Below are positions 9,501-18,408 of a stretch of DNA of 64,000 bases, in pieces. Made by a program: the position numbers and the translations under genes. This DNA comes from a virus. Below the pieces are notes generated by a model. That model was not told the DNA's origin. It worked only from the letters and a program-made list of their open reading frames with translations, and did not search any database. Positions within the stretch are counted from its first letter, which is position 1; every line of letters begins with the position of its first letter. Location of the stretch: the IMG/VR virus record IMGVR_UViG_3300036760_000193, positions 129,204 through 193,203 of that record. The stretch is one strand, 5' to 3'.

Positions 9501-12500
9501 TTCTGTGAAAAATCAACATCGCCGGAAGTTTGAACGATTATTGCCTCTGTTGAGAAAGGTTTAATATGTAGAGGAACATCCGTTACATTGTCTTGACCAC
9601 CACGAATCCAGGAATAAGAGATACCTGTTCCACCACCATTCATCATATAACCGATGTCTAGTAATTCGCCGGCAGATTCATTTGCTACATCAAGTACAAC
9701 ATGGCTAGAATTTGCTGCGTAGCCATTATTCATTGAAATAGAAACGTATCTATTATCTACTGATCCCTGAGAACCATCATTTTCAATTAATACAAGTCCA
9801 GATGATTGCATAGAAACAAGAGGAAATCCACTCGTAAATGAAAGAGTTAAATCTCCGGTACGTCCTATAACAGTATCCGTTTTTATTTGCCCATCTACGA
9901 TTAAATCATTTGTAACTGTAACATCAGTTCCATCGGTTGTTAAAGAAGTTGTATCATCTAAGACATTTCCAGTCGCTGGATAATATGCGAATCGTCCAAT
10001 TTGACCACCATTAACAGTACCTGTTCCTTGTGATGAGAATTGTGTCCAGTTAACATTGTCTGTTCCAAGAATAATAGTACCGTCCCAGACAACTACCCAA
10101 CCAGTTCCTGACTGTGAACCAGATTCAATAAATGTAAAGTTTCCACCAGATACTTCATTCGCTGGTGTTCCATCCATGTCAGTTGATCTCGTCCATGCTC
10201 CAGAATGTGCAATGTAAATACCGTTTTGTTTAGCATCGGTTTGGTCTTTGACAAGAATACGATTTCCGTCAACTAATACAATTGTATCTATTGTTAGAAG
10301 ACCACTGAGAGCAGTATTGGCTGTTGTTGCGGCACGAACGGATTCTTTGGGGTCTAAACCTGCGGCGACACCATCTACATAATATTTTGTGGCAGCATCT
10401 TGAGGGTTTGTTGGGTCTACGACATTTATAACCTTATGGGTATTCATGTCTAATTGACCAGTTGTTGTGTTAATAACGATTAAACTTGTTCCTGCTGCAT
10501 TGGCGAATTTAATACCACTTGAAGAATCTGCGAACGGATGAATTTGAATATCACCAGTACGGCCTTTCAATTCATTAGTAGAAATTTTTCCATTGACTGT
10601 AGCATCGCCTGTCAATGTAGAATTTCCAGAAGCGTCAATACTGTATCTTAAAGTACCTGCTGTAGAAAAACCAAGTTGATCTGCACCAATTCTATACATA
10701 CCCATTCCAGCACTATTAAAGAATGAATGTGTTGGGGCTGCTGCTGTACCATCTCTACCTTGCAATTGCCCGGCACTTACGATTCCAAGTTGTGTTGTTC
10801 CACCAGTAGAGAAGAATAAATTTCCACTGACTTTATACATACCCATCGTTGTATCAGTAGAGAATGTGAATCCAGGTGCTCCTGCTGAACCATCTTGGGC
10901 ATTTAAGTGATTAGCGTAGATATTTCCTTTTGCTGGTGAACCAGGACTTCCATCTGCTCCTGTACCAGTCAATACAATACTTCCACCATTAGCAGCGGTA
11001 TCGGATGTTAAAGTAATGTTTCCACCAAGATCATCACCAGATATAGGACAATCACCAGACGTTAATGTTATACTTCCACCACGGGTCTGATTTGCTGCAC
11101 CCGATCCGAAAGTCATCGTAACATCCCCGCTTGTTAATGTGATGCTACCACCAAAAGTTTCACCACTAGCTCCACCGACTCTAACATCAGCATTTCCAGA
11201 CGTTAATGTGATACCACCACCCGATGAATGCGAAGGAGAACCATTTTGAGAACCCCCCGTCGTTAAAGTTATACTTCCACCAGTTTGCGAAGCAGTTCCA
11301 TTTGAGCCTGGATAATCTCCAGATGATAATGTTAAATTTCCTCCTTGACCAGAAGCGGCATTACCAATTTTACTTGTAATAAATACGTTAGCATCAGATA
11401 CATTTGCTTGTTTAGCAACATAAAAATTTTCTGTAACTGTTTTGCTACCATTGATTATTTGAGGACTTTCTGTCATTACGAAAGTAGCATTTGCACCCGC
11501 ATCAGGAATTGTATAAGTACGAGAAGCTACAGGGGCAGGAGACGTAATAGTTGTGGTGTTTGTTGTACCCAAAACTATTTGATTGGTTGTTGAAGTAATT
11601 GTAACAGGAAGTTGTGCCGTTACATTGGCAGTGTCTACACGCAATTTCTCTGTGCTATTTGTTGTAACTGCCCAAATATTTGCGCCAGGAGAGAATGTAC
11701 CAGTATCTGGATCACCAGTAAAACCTTGAGAAGCTACGCCAGCTGTACCTGAAATGAATCGAACGGGACTAAAAGATTCCCATTGGACACCATTATGAGA
11801 CCATCTTTCAGAACTTCCTACAGTAATACGAAAATCAGACCCACCTGTACTATTAAAGATACCAGTTGTTGCTGATCCTATTTCTATATCAGGAGCAACT
11901 GCGCTACCCCCACTTTTTGTTCTTAAAGCATTGAATGCAGTCGTTCTTGCAGTTGCAACACGAAAATATTCTGTACCGCCAGCAGCAACACCAACAGAAT
12001 CTGGAGCTTGACTAAATATACCTGAATTTGAATTGCTAGTAAATGAATATGAAGGAAGTGCATTGGTGCCGTCTGCATTTAATATTTTATTACCAACATT
12101 CAAAGCACTTGTAACTGTAACATTTATATTATCAGTTGTTAAAGCAATTGTGTCATCAACAGTTGTTCCAGTTGATGGATAATAAGCAAAATTACCTGCA
12201 AGACCTGAATTTACAGTTCCACCGGCAGTATCAGCAGCATCTACATATGACTTAGTGGTAGCATCTTGAGCAGATGTTGGATCAGAAATATTAGTTATTT
12301 TATGGCTAGTCATATCTAATACATTATTATTTATTGCGACTATACCATTCGTTGCTATGCTTACGGCATTTGGAGTAGTTTCAGAACCCAAAGATAATGG
12401 ATAAGAAACGCTATGAACATAAGCTGCCGTAACAAGGGCACCATCAGCAACATATCCCATTCTTAAATAGGAATCAACGCCATTTTTTCCAATTTTTAAG

Positions 12501-12931
12501 GCCATATGTGACCCGATGTCTACTCCATTTTCCATTTGTATGTAGACAAAACGCGAATCATCTGATCCTTGGAATATATTTTGAAGAGTTATATTTCCTG
12601 AAGTTCCTAATTCAAAATAAGGTTCGTAATTTCCTGAACCATCAAAAGCTGAATTAGAACTGATTGCCACTCTACCACCCGCAGCAATATTAAAATCTGT
12701 TGATGCCTGATCTTGAGCATATAATGATCCATGATCTGTTGAATATTTTACAAACGCATTATCAAAATTTCCAAGAACCAATTTATTATCATCAGTAATA
12801 TGTAAATCTCTAGCAGCAGAGATATCTCTAGGGAATAAAAAGTCATCCGTAGGACTCGTACTAATCTTGCTAGGTATTAAAGTGGCGTCCATCGCCTGTG
12901 TATCTAATCTGATTTCTGTTATTGTTGACAT
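6596..12931 (-). CDS. Giant modular fibre protein (2111 aa)
   Basis: A 2111-residue protein preceded by TGGAGA. It is a chain of modules with almost no cysteine: an N-terminal segment shared with the 479-residue fibre (PTDDFLFPRDIS), several KLILGNSDxAWxKYSTD blocks, many P-x-Y-S-F-x-S-x-x-x-x-G-I/M-F/Y repeats, and a Gly/Ser/Thr-rich low-complexity stretch near residues 540-650 with repeated GGSITLTSG. Two copies of a longer module hold AGLDPKxSVRAAT, ILVKDQTDAKQNGIY and TGWVVVWDG. The last 70 residues (VYLNG, then DYTISG, then VRVSYW) match the ends of the next two upstream proteins. Such proteins form long trimeric fibres. Whether this is a head or tail fibre cannot be read from sequence. 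Confidence 0.75.
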   Translation of the reverse strand: MSTITEIRLDTQAMDATLIPSKISTSPTDDFLFPRDISAARDLHITDDNKLVLGNFDNAFVKYSTDHGSLYAQDQASTDFNIAAGGRVAISSNSAFDGSGNYEPYFELGTSGNITLQNIFQGSDDSRFVYIQMENGVDIGSHMALKIGKNGVDSYLRMGYVADGALVTAAYVHSVSYPLSLGSETTPNAVSIATNGIVAINNNVLDMTSHKITNISDPTSAQDATTKSYVDAADTAGGTVNSGLAGNFAYYPSTGTTVDDTIALTTDNINVTVTSALNVGNKILNADGTNALPSYSFTSNSNSGIFSQAPDSVGVAAGGTEYFRVATARTTAFNALRTKSGGSAVAPDIEIGSATTGIFNSTGGSDFRITVGSSERWSHNGVQWESFSPVRFISGTAGVASQGFTGDPDTGTFSPGANIWAVTTNSTEKLRVDTANVTAQLPVTITSTTNQIVLGTTNTTTITSPAPVASRTYTIPDAGANATFVMTESPQIINGSKTVTENFYVAKQANVSDANVFITSKIGNAASGQGGNLTLSSGDYPGSNGTASQTGGSITLTTGGSQNGSPSHSSGGGITLTSGNADVRVGGASGETFGGSITLTSGDVTMTFGSGAANQTRGGSITLTSGDCPISGDDLGGNITLTSDTAANGGSIVLTGTGADGSPGSPAKGNIYANHLNAQDGSAGAPGFTFSTDTTMGMYKVSGNLFFSTGGTTQLGIVSAGQLQGRDGTAAAPTHSFFNSAGMGMYRIGADQLGFSTAGTLRYSIDASGNSTLTGDATVNGKISTNELKGRTGDIQIHPFADSSSGIKFANAAGTSLIVINTTTGQLDMNTHKVINVVDPTNPQDAATKYYVDGVAAGLDPKESVRAATTANTALSGLLTIDTIVLVDGNRILVKDQTDAKQNGIYIAHSGAWTRSTDMDGTPANEVSGGNFTFIESGSQSGTGWVVVWDGTIILGTDNVNWTQFSSQGTGTVNGGQIGRFAYYPATGNVLDDTTSLTTDGTDVTVTNDLIVDGQIKTDTVIGRTGDLTLSFTSGFPLVSMQSSGLVLIENDGSQGSVDNRYVSISMNNGYAANSSHVVLDVANESAGELLDIGYMMNGGGTGISYSWIRGGQDNVTDVPLHIKPFSTEAIIVQTSGDVDFSQNVRLTNDKKVIFGNSDNAWLEYAAAGTVIGGQTVAAGHFYLGAQNNLVLYSNAGAGFSGGDFLPAFHLNTNGSVHIESNLASGTEELLVEIARGTATVGFNPAVHFDWNVGNSQVWIGYDSDGSVGTGSRIRGENLTVESLSPLNFVATTHIFTGQTQGDTSNQTIPAYGFSSHPTTGITSDVLDTGVNIMVNGLGVATFSATDLTITGGANTYYTDDIAIGGPDAATVDTGVFGSGYTFVGFATGGIERARINDTSLKLAEGNKLILGNSDQAWFKYSTDVGGIVGQTSTGSGGDFYFASEGSMELFSNVNADGGGTYQPSIEMGTNGTVKIRNANTAQGATSADHHLELIFEQDLTAGDYDQIWISRTNTPINDAAQKHLSIGYRADGSAVTAALIQSRNSHPLILGTASSASAVSIADSGEVSFASNIRMADNTYVSLASDVNTNIFFDASDPGFDFNCGGFFTMETSVYNPLFLHGDPANINWDETFIVLDRLGGDNYGSLGFPAIRMGGTGVGSNGIYSEQDAITGYFNSTVSFAAHGTASGRFTQEGLQVLDGTSTYPGYAFLSDPMMGMFRDGSQYLAFSVEGNTIQWLTTDTNASAKPGNVGALLLGDEIDLVMGQNAQIQVYQGDATNPSINITGAQQGTGFFRVDTQKIGIATGGTERLRFTNSGIEMQGSSTIDLNNNKITSLGDPTSDTDAANKRYVDSVSAGLDPKQSVRAATLLDIPGYVTGTITIDKNDATYFPAPGAASIDGVTVVAGDRILVKDQTDAKQNGIYSVVNEGDQGVTDAVLTRSTDMDGTPANEVSGGNFTLVESGSQPGTGWVVVWDGNIVLDTDNVNWTQFSASTALVAGDGIDISFGVISVKLDGTSLFESGAGVKVNTAGITYAMTNIVTRETPLGAVDSSNVTFILAFSTAVGSEHVYLNGILQDEGGSNDYTISGAIITFNMAPITGSKVRVSYWKA
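6599..6815 (-). repeat. Shared C-terminal YLNG module, copy 1 of 3
   Basis: Encodes the last ~70 residues of the 2111-residue fibre, with VYLNG, DYTISGAIITF and VRVSYW. Matching modules end the proteins at 12952-13767 and 13770-14936. Confidence 0.65.
6957..7400 (-). repeat. Fibre exchange module, copy 1 of 3
   Basis: Encodes the AGLDPKQSVRAAT to WTQFSAS module of the giant fibre. The DNA is very similar to 10032-10400, with identical runs longer than 30 bases around the DMDGTPANEVSGG codons, and similar to 27351-27722 in another gene. These are natural sites for recombination between fibre genes. Confidence 0.75.
10032..10400 (-). repeat. Fibre exchange module, copy 2 of 3
   Basis: Second copy of the module within the same 2111-residue gene (AGLDPKESVRAAT to NVNWTQFSS). 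See copy 1 at 6957-7400. Confidence 0.75.
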
Positions 12932-12951
12932 TTTATTGGTTCTCCATTAAA

Positions 12952-13767
12952 TTAAGATGGGTATACAATTTGCAATCCATCCCCTACTGTTAATATGATC
13001 CCTGGGTCTAGAGTGATAATATTTCCTGAAATTGTGTAATCAAAAGATGCTCCCAGTCTAAGAACTATTCCATTCCATGAAACTATTGTTGAATTTGGAA
13101 TTGGCGTTTGTGATAAAACTATTGTATGATCTGTAATTGTATTTGAAACTGTTACTTCGTCTACAAAATACGTACCTACACTGCTTGGAATATCAACTTG
13201 GGTCTTACCCCCGCTATCTGTTACCGTTACACCCGCTCCAATGAAATTGATTGTTGGTCTTTGTGTAAGTGATATACCTTCATCTTCAATAAGATGCCCA
13301 TTAAGTGATGATAATGGAATAAATGATACTCCATTATCTACAAGTATCTCATTTAAGTCAGTTCTCCAAATCAATCGTCCTGAATTACCAGGTGCTGGAT
13401 TGGAAACAAGATTTTCAAGTCTAAAATTTAGAGATTGATTATTGTGAAAGTCCAAATCTGCATCAATATCTAGATGAATAGTATGAACACCACCAGGTTT
13501 TATTTCTAGCATGTCTGCGGTGATTTCTAAATTAGCAAGATCAATATTTACGTCTATAGCATTGGTAAAAGAGTTATAAACAAGACCTTCTCCAAACACA
13601 GCTGAAGCAAACTTACTTGCCGTTATAGTTCCATCTAAAATAGAAATATTTGTAACAGCATCAGTTGCCAATTTTTCTGATGTAACTGCACCATCAGCCA
13701 AAATTTCTGTTGTGCAAGACCCTACTCTAGCTTGTTCTTCTAAATTTACTATTCTAGGTTGCGCCAT
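12952..13767 (-). CDS. Fibre / appendage protein
   Basis: A 271-residue protein. The N terminus has the pattern ADGAVTSEKLATDAVT, then ILDGTITASKFAS, a repeat family common near the attachment end of phage fibres. The middle has NSGRLIWRTDLNEILVDNG, and the end is the shared YLNG-type module (VSWNGIVLRLGASFDYTIS, then LQIVYPS). It lies between the giant fibre and the fibronectin III protein, which share the same C-terminal module, so the three probably assemble on the same appendage. Confidence 0.65.
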   Translation of the reverse strand: MAQPRIVNLEEQARVGSCTTEILADGAVTSEKLATDAVTNISILDGTITASKFASAVFGEGLVYNSFTNAIDVNIDLANLEITADMLEIKPGGVHTIHLDIDADLDFHNNQSLNFRLENLVSNPAPGNSGRLIWRTDLNEILVDNGVSFIPLSSLNGHLIEDEGISLTQRPTINFIGAGVTVTDSGGKTQVDIPSSVGTYFVDEVTVSNTITDHTIVLSQTPIPNSTIVSWNGIVLRLGASFDYTISGNIITLDPGIILTVGDGLQIVYPS

Positions 13768-13769
13768 AA

Positions 13770-14936
13770 TTAAATACCAAACTTTTTATAGTTCACTCTG
13801 ATAAAACCACCTAAGTCAGGTGGATCGGTGAACGTAATTTGTTGTGAAAGAGGGCCTTCATTAAAATGTACTCCTGGCAACATCTTTACACCGTTCAAAT
13901 ATACTTCAACTGATCCTTTTCTATACGGAGCTAGAGTAATAAACAATGTGTTCACCGTATCAATAACCCCAATCGGCGTCTCATCGGTTACAAAATCCAA
14001 TGGACTGATCGAATTAGGGAATGGCTGCTCTTCAAAGCTGTGATATGTATTCTCATGAACAGGTGTTGTCAGTAACAATGAACTTTCATTGCCTCCGTCA
14101 TCAACTGCTGTCACGGAATAATAAAAAACGATACCAAAAGTGAATGGAACCCGGTCAAGAACAGATAAAACTGGTGTCGCTGTCTCCCCAATCTTTTGAA
14201 AATTTACAATATCTGTTGGTGACTCACTACGATACACCCTATAGTTGGCGATGTTTGTCTCTTGGTTTGGTTGCCAGGTAATCAAATAACCTCTTTCTGC
14301 CAAAAGATTGAAAACTCTGATCGCTTTCACTGTATCAGGGCCTGTCGCTGTGTTAACTGACCCTAAAGATGTTAAACTTGTTACAGCCAAAACAGAATTT
14401 CTAGCTTTTACACGTCCGTAATAGGTTATGGATGGTATTAAATTTGTAAAAACATATCCAACTGTGGTTACGAATCCAGAAGTAACTACACCTGTGAGAA
14501 AACTTGGGTCTGTTGCAAGTTCCACTTCATATTCAGTACCAGTGGGATTTGCATTGGCAAGCCAATTCGCCATTACAGTCGTTGAAAAAACATTTGCAAA
14601 ACTTGCTGTTATAGGTTGTGCTGCTAAAGTAGTCGCGGTTATGACAGGCCCGTTGACTGATTCATTGGTTCCTATAGCATCGTCCGCTGCCGTCAAAGAA
14701 ATTGTATGCAATGTGTTGGGAACCGCATTTATAACGGTGATACTCAAAACGGGGAGAAATACTTTGGTCGCTTGCAATACACCCAAAGCATTGACGTAAA
14801 AAATTCCCAGACCTGTTATCACTCTAAAAGTGTAATAGGTTAAAGGTGGAGCGGGATTTCCGTCGGGGTTAACCGAAATTGTAAATCCATTGGCTGTAAG
14901 TGCTGAAATTGATGGAGCTACCGGTGTTAAGGCCAT
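13770..14936 (-). CDS. Fibronectin type III repeat structural protein
   Basis: A 388-residue protein with about three fibronectin type III-like domains (residues 6-100, 105-190 and 203-290). The third is clearest, with TWQPNQETNIANYRVYRS and a following FYYSVTAVDDGGNES. The last 70 residues are the shared YLNG module (EVYLNGVKMLPGVHF). Fn3 domains are common surface adhesion domains of phage tails and appendages. The ATG lies inside the last 10 bases of the upstream gene, and a promoter-like motif begins 29 bases upstream. Confidence 0.75.
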   Translation of the reverse strand: MALTPVAPSISALTANGFTISVNPDGNPAPPLTYYTFRVITGLGIFYVNALGVLQATKVFLPVLSITVINAVPNTLHTISLTAADDAIGTNESVNGPVITATTLAAQPITASFANVFSTTVMANWLANANPTGTEYEVELATDPSFLTGVVTSGFVTTVGYVFTNLIPSITYYGRVKARNSVLAVTSLTSLGSVNTATGPDTVKAIRVFNLLAERGYLITWQPNQETNIANYRVYRSESPTDIVNFQKIGETATPVLSVLDRVPFTFGIVFYYSVTAVDDGGNESSLLLTTPVHENTYHSFEEQPFPNSISPLDFVTDETPIGVIDTVNTLFITLAPYRKGSVEVYLNGVKMLPGVHFNEGPLSQQITFTDPPDLGGFIRVNYKKFGI

Positions 14937-15493
14937 AATTTATCGTCTTCCTCCGTAACAGGAGCTATATACTTATTCGAAAATATTATACTGTCGATAT
15001 TGACGGAAACGTCACTAATTTCGCTTGTTTCAGCATTTTGTAACGATGCAGACACAGTTCCCTCGAAATCAATCAGTTCTACGTTGTTTTCTTCAATCTT
15101 GTTGATCCGAGCCTTGGAACCCGCAGGAACGATCAAAATTCCGTCGCCAACTGCTTCTGTGACAAGGTTTTTTGCGCCTACAATGAGACGCCCGTTGTAG
15201 TCTTCGACTTTGGCGGTCACTTCTACGTCTTCAGTTACAATTACCATGTCACCGACTTTGAAGGCTCCCATCGTTGGAATGGCTTGCCCAGCTTTATCAG
15301 TTTTTTCAAGGTCAAGGCGGGAGATTTTGTTGAGGACTGGATCACCTTCGACACTGTATGCAATAGACTGGCGGAGGTCATCTATTGACATCTGATCGTC
15401 GTCAGAAATATCCACTAAGAAAGTCACCTTGTAGGTGCCTTTCAAATTCTTTTCGCCTGATAGTTCGTCCCACGGAATTTTGTAATCATTCAT
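14927..15493 (-). CDS. Hypothetical virion-region protein
   Basis: A 188-residue acidic protein. Residues 75-135 look like a small SH3/KOW-like barrel (FKVGDMVIVTEDVEV, then GILIVPAGSKARI). The C-terminal codons for SIIFSNKYI are formed by the conserved promoter-like motif, so regulatory and coding sequence overlap here. The gene lies between a fibronectin III protein and an unknown structural gene. No function is assigned. Confidence 0.55.
   Translation of the reverse strand: MNDYKIPWDELSGEKNLKGTYKVTFLVDISDDDQMSIDDLRQSIAYSVEGDPVLNKISRLDLEKTDKAGQAIPTMGAFKVGDMVIVTEDVEVTAKVEDYNGRLIVGAKNLVTEAVGDGILIVPAGSKARINKIEENNVELIDFEGTVSASLQNAETSEISDVSVNIDSIIFSNKYIAPVTEEDDKLWP
14966..14992 (-). promoter_or_regulatory. 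Putative phage promoter, copy 2 (inside a coding region)
   Basis: The same 17-base core as the other copies, here lying inside the 3' end of the 188-residue gene and 29 bases before the ATG of the fibronectin III gene. Conservation at DNA level despite the coding frame supports a regulatory role and an internal start of transcription for the fibre genes to its left. Confidence 0.6.
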
Positions 15494-15527
15494 AGTTTTG
15501 TCCTCTTCTCCTTAGAGTGTCTTCACG

Positions 15528-16010
15528 TTATGATACGGAATTCCAAGTAAACGAAGAACCCAAAGCAATTTTCAAGAACTGACCAATCTGGCTTTGGAAT
15601 CTTGGAGTACCTAGACCTTTTCCACCAATTCTGATGATTTCTGTCTTCTTAAAGTTCATGACCATATTCTTGTAGATGTTCAACATGTTCTGATAACTTG
15701 TATTGATCTTCTCTACTTGGTTTACACGAACACTGAGACCGTTGTCATTGTAATCAAAATCCTCTAAGGTCGCCCGGCATTGTAGGAATAACTCTGAGAA
15801 CAAGGTAATTCCAAAATAAAGAACGGGCAATAAATTTTCAGGTAATGTTTCTGTTGTGAATCCTCCCAATGGTGGGAAAAGATTAATGTCAGCCACAAGA
15901 ACTTCAGAGAATGCCAAAATCTTCTCATCTGTTGTATTAGATGAGAAGTTGTCAGGCATAAGTTGCCGTGATTTCGTTATAATCAATTGCTGTCTAGCTG
16001 TGAATGCCAT
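15528..16010 (-). CDS. Hypothetical structural protein
   Basis: A 160-residue protein. It is mostly helical in the first 90 residues, has a hydrophobic central part (LLPVLYFGITLFSELFLQC) and a basic C-terminal part with GGKGLGTPRF. Its ATG overlaps the stop of the upstream NlpC/P60-like gene by one base. No family is recognised; co-expression with a cell-wall hydrolase candidate and fibre proteins suggests a virion role. Confidence 0.55.
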   Translation of the reverse strand: MAFTARQQLIITKSRQLMPDNFSSNTTDEKILAFSEVLVADINLFPPLGGFTTETLPENLLPVLYFGITLFSELFLQCRATLEDFDYNDNGLSVRVNQVEKINTSYQNMLNIYKNMVMNFKKTEIIRIGGKGLGTPRFQSQIGQFLKIALGSSFTWNSVS

Positions 16011-16522
16011 TATACGATCCTTTTTATCAAATCGGTGTTGCCAGCTATTTCATCTGGCGTTATCAATGTTCCCACCCCTATCTTTTTGATCTGCTTAAAT
16101 TCGATTCCTGCATTTGCCCAAGCTTTTGACACAAATGTTGAACATACTTCTTCATGTTTCGTATCAATCCAGCCCCATATAAATAATCCAAGATCATACC
16201 ATTGACCAACATTTTCATGCGCCCATTCCAAAGCTTTGTCAATCTGATCTTGTGTTACTTTTTTCACTCTCCAAAGTTCTATTTTATATTCTTTATCTAA
16301 TTTCTTCCAATCTATAGGTATGCAATGTGACTTAGGCCATCTTGACTCCAACATGTTGTCGGTATTCTCATCCACTATTGCTACATGGCAATAAGTGACA
16401 TTATGCGGAGTTTTACCAGTCACATTTTGCGCCCATGCTATGAACCATGCAGACACATGAAAAACAGATTTTGGTCTGTACAGCAAAATGTCTCCAGGAC
16501 GTAAAATCTCTTTCTTAATCAT
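16010..16522 (-). CDS. Permuted NlpC/P60 (YiiX-like) hydrolase
   Basis: About 170 residues from the ATG at 16522, which overlaps the upstream TAA (TAATG); the frame allows a start three codons earlier. It has the circularly permuted papain-like layout: the opening RPGDILLYRP, then the catalytic His in TYCHVAIVDE (about residue 46), then the catalytic Cys near the end in EEVCSTFVSKAW (about residue 127). YiiX/NlpC-type enzymes cut peptide or amide bonds, often in peptidoglycan stem peptides. Set among appendage genes, it could be a virion-carried cell-wall enzyme used during entry, or a late lysis enzyme. No signal peptide is visible. Confidence 0.75.
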   Translation of the reverse strand: MIKKEILRPGDILLYRPKSVFHVSAWFIAWAQNVTGKTPHNVTYCHVAIVDENTDNMLESRWPKSHCIPIDWKKLDKEYKIELWRVKKVTQDQIDKALEWAHENVGQWYDLGLFIWGWIDTKHEEVCSTFVSKAWANAGIEFKQIKKIGVGTLITPDEIAGNTDLIKRIV

Positions 16523-17175
16523 TACTTCCATCCAACAATATTCAATGCTACTTGAGAATCTTGTGAACCAACATTAACAAATTTTGCTCTTATATAAATA
16601 TCAACTATTACACCGGGGGCTATTGTAATGCTTGATGGAATGACTTTAACAGTTGGCACATCAAAGAGTCTATTCCCACTTCCAAGAATTTTATATTTAT
16701 TTCCAAATTTATTTAATGAAGTAAATGTCGCTTCATTATTAACATCAGAATAAAATCCTACTTCAAAATCTACATAATCACCTGGATTGGCATTAGTCCA
16801 TTGAAGATCAACACCTGCAAGTGTAAATGGCACAGAATAATGGGTTCTTGCATAAACTGTTGAACCATCACCTATAGATACTGACCCATTTTCTCCATCA
16901 ACATACAAATTCAAAGCTTCAACAAATTTTGCAGAAGCTACTTTGGGGAGACCATCTGAACTACGATACTCCAATGGCATATTACAAGTTGCCTTTAGAT
17001 TTGCTTCAAAATCTGTACCTTCACTACTATTTTTTAGTATGCAAGTTTCCCAAGAAACATTAGCTTCCACTGCAAACAATTCATATTTGTCATCCAGTTC
17101 TTTATATTGACCAAGAAGAACTTTTGAACTTACAATAGATTTGAATTGTGCATAATCAAGATCAACTATTTTCAT
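16522..17175 (-). CDS. Hypothetical structural protein
   Basis: A 217-residue protein. The first 50 residues are charged and helical; the rest is strand-rich, with Asn/Gly/Val repeats and YVDFEVGFYSDVNNE, giving the look of a small beta-sandwich. It starts one base after the stop of the 404-residue appendage protein and couples to the hydrolase gene. No family is recognised; an appendage or baseplate part is likely from context. Confidence 0.55.
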   Translation of the reverse strand: MKIVDLDYAQFKSIVSSKVLLGQYKELDDKYELFAVEANVSWETCILKNSSEGTDFEANLKATCNMPLEYRSSDGLPKVASAKFVEALNLYVDGENGSVSIGDGSTVYARTHYSVPFTLAGVDLQWTNANPGDYVDFEVGFYSDVNNEATFTSLNKFGNKYKILGSGNRLFDVPTVKVIPSSITIAPGVIVDIYIRAKFVNVGSQDSQVALNIVGWK

Positions 17176-17176
17176 T

Positions 17177-18391
17177 TTATACCTCTACCCAAACAATAGT
17201 TAATGCTGCGTCTCTATTATTTGATCCTGGATTTCCTGTAATCAAAAGTGCGTGATTGGCTGCAACGTGAATTGAAAAATCTTCAACAAAACTTCCAGAA
17301 TTATTATTTGATCCTGCTTCATATGATTCTATTTCAGCCCCATTAGCAGTGATCGTAGGTGTAGATGTTGACAATACAGAAGCTGCTGGAGCACCACCCC
17401 CAATGTTCAAAGAAGTTGCTGCTTGCGATGTACCATTTGCAGTTACTGTTGGATCGGAAAATACCTTAAAAACTGCGGAAACGTTTGCTACAGTTGAACC
17501 AAATCCAAGTTTATAAACATAAAGTGTCTTTCCACTGCCCGTAGGATTTCTTACTAAAAGTAAAGGATTATCAGTACCTGATGTTGGCATGTTAACATTG
17601 AACGCCGTAACATATACCTTATTAGCGGAGGTGTATGCTGAAATCGTAGCGGCAGTAGGTGGAGTTGTTCCTGTGGTAGATGAAGTAACATTAACAAGTA
17701 AATTTCCCGATGAGTCCACTTGCAAAGATGCTTGTTGCGTATTTGTTAATGTTGGGGCTGTTGAGTTGTATTGTCCACCAACTAATTGAGACTTAGTTGC
17801 TGCTGTTCCTGGAGATACTGGGCCATCAGATGTATCAAGAACTCGTAATTCTCCAGAAGTCGTTAATGATAAAGGACTTGTTTGTGCTGTTGTATATGAT
17901 GGGGCGGCTGTTGTCACTGCGCCCAGAGTTAATGCTCCCTGTTGTCCAGAAGTTGTAGACCCTTGTGAAACTTGTAATCCAGTAACAGATGTATTCAATG
18001 CTAGACCGTTAGTCGTTCCAATATTAGCTGTGACCGTTCCTGATACTGGCTGAATGACACCCGAACCATCTACTAAAAGCCGGGTAGCTGCGAATGTCAA
18101 TTTATCTGTCTGAGTCTTTACTGACGCTAAAGTAGTTTCCGTTGAAGCACCAGTTGGCAAAGAAATCGTCCCACTGATATTATTTATATTCCAAGTACCA
18201 CTTTGTGTAACAGCTAAAGTGGCATTCGTAACATTAACATTCAAAGATGACCCAGTAACAGTTAATGCCGTTCCACTAGCTACCAGATTAGTACCGATTC
18301 GTCCAGATGAATCAATTACTAATTGGAAGCCAGAGGTCTCGTCAAATAATGATACAGGCTGTGAACCCTGTGCGCCAGATAGATCAGGCAT
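17177..18391 (-). CDS. Beta-rich appendage protein
   Basis: A 404-residue protein, low in charge and rich in Ser, Thr, Gly and Val. It has short strand repeats ending in V-x-V (LNVNVTNATLAVTQSGTWNI), the segment SVKTQTDKLTF common in phage structural proteins, and a C-terminal domain of about 150 residues ending AALTIVWVEV. It resembles the proteins at 18409-19335 and 19557-20420 in layout: N-terminal strand repeats, then a compact domain. These three probably form related appendage subunits. Confidence 0.6.
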   Translation of the reverse strand: MPDLSGAQGSQPVSLFDETSGFQLVIDSSGRIGTNLVASGTALTVTGSSLNVNVTNATLAVTQSGTWNINNISGTISLPTGASTETTLASVKTQTDKLTFAATRLLVDGSGVIQPVSGTVTANIGTTNGLALNTSVTGLQVSQGSTTSGQQGALTLGAVTTAAPSYTTAQTSPLSLTTSGELRVLDTSDGPVSPGTAATKSQLVGGQYNSTAPTLTNTQQASLQVDSSGNLLVNVTSSTTGTTPPTAATISAYTSANKVYVTAFNVNMPTSGTDNPLLLVRNPTGSGKTLYVYKLGFGSTVANVSAVFKVFSDPTVTANGTSQAATSLNIGGGAPAASVLSTSTPTITANGAEIESYEAGSNNNSGSFVEDFSIHVAANHALLITGNPGSNNRDAALTIVWVEV

Positions 18392-18408
18392 TGTAGTCTC
18401 CTACTTTA

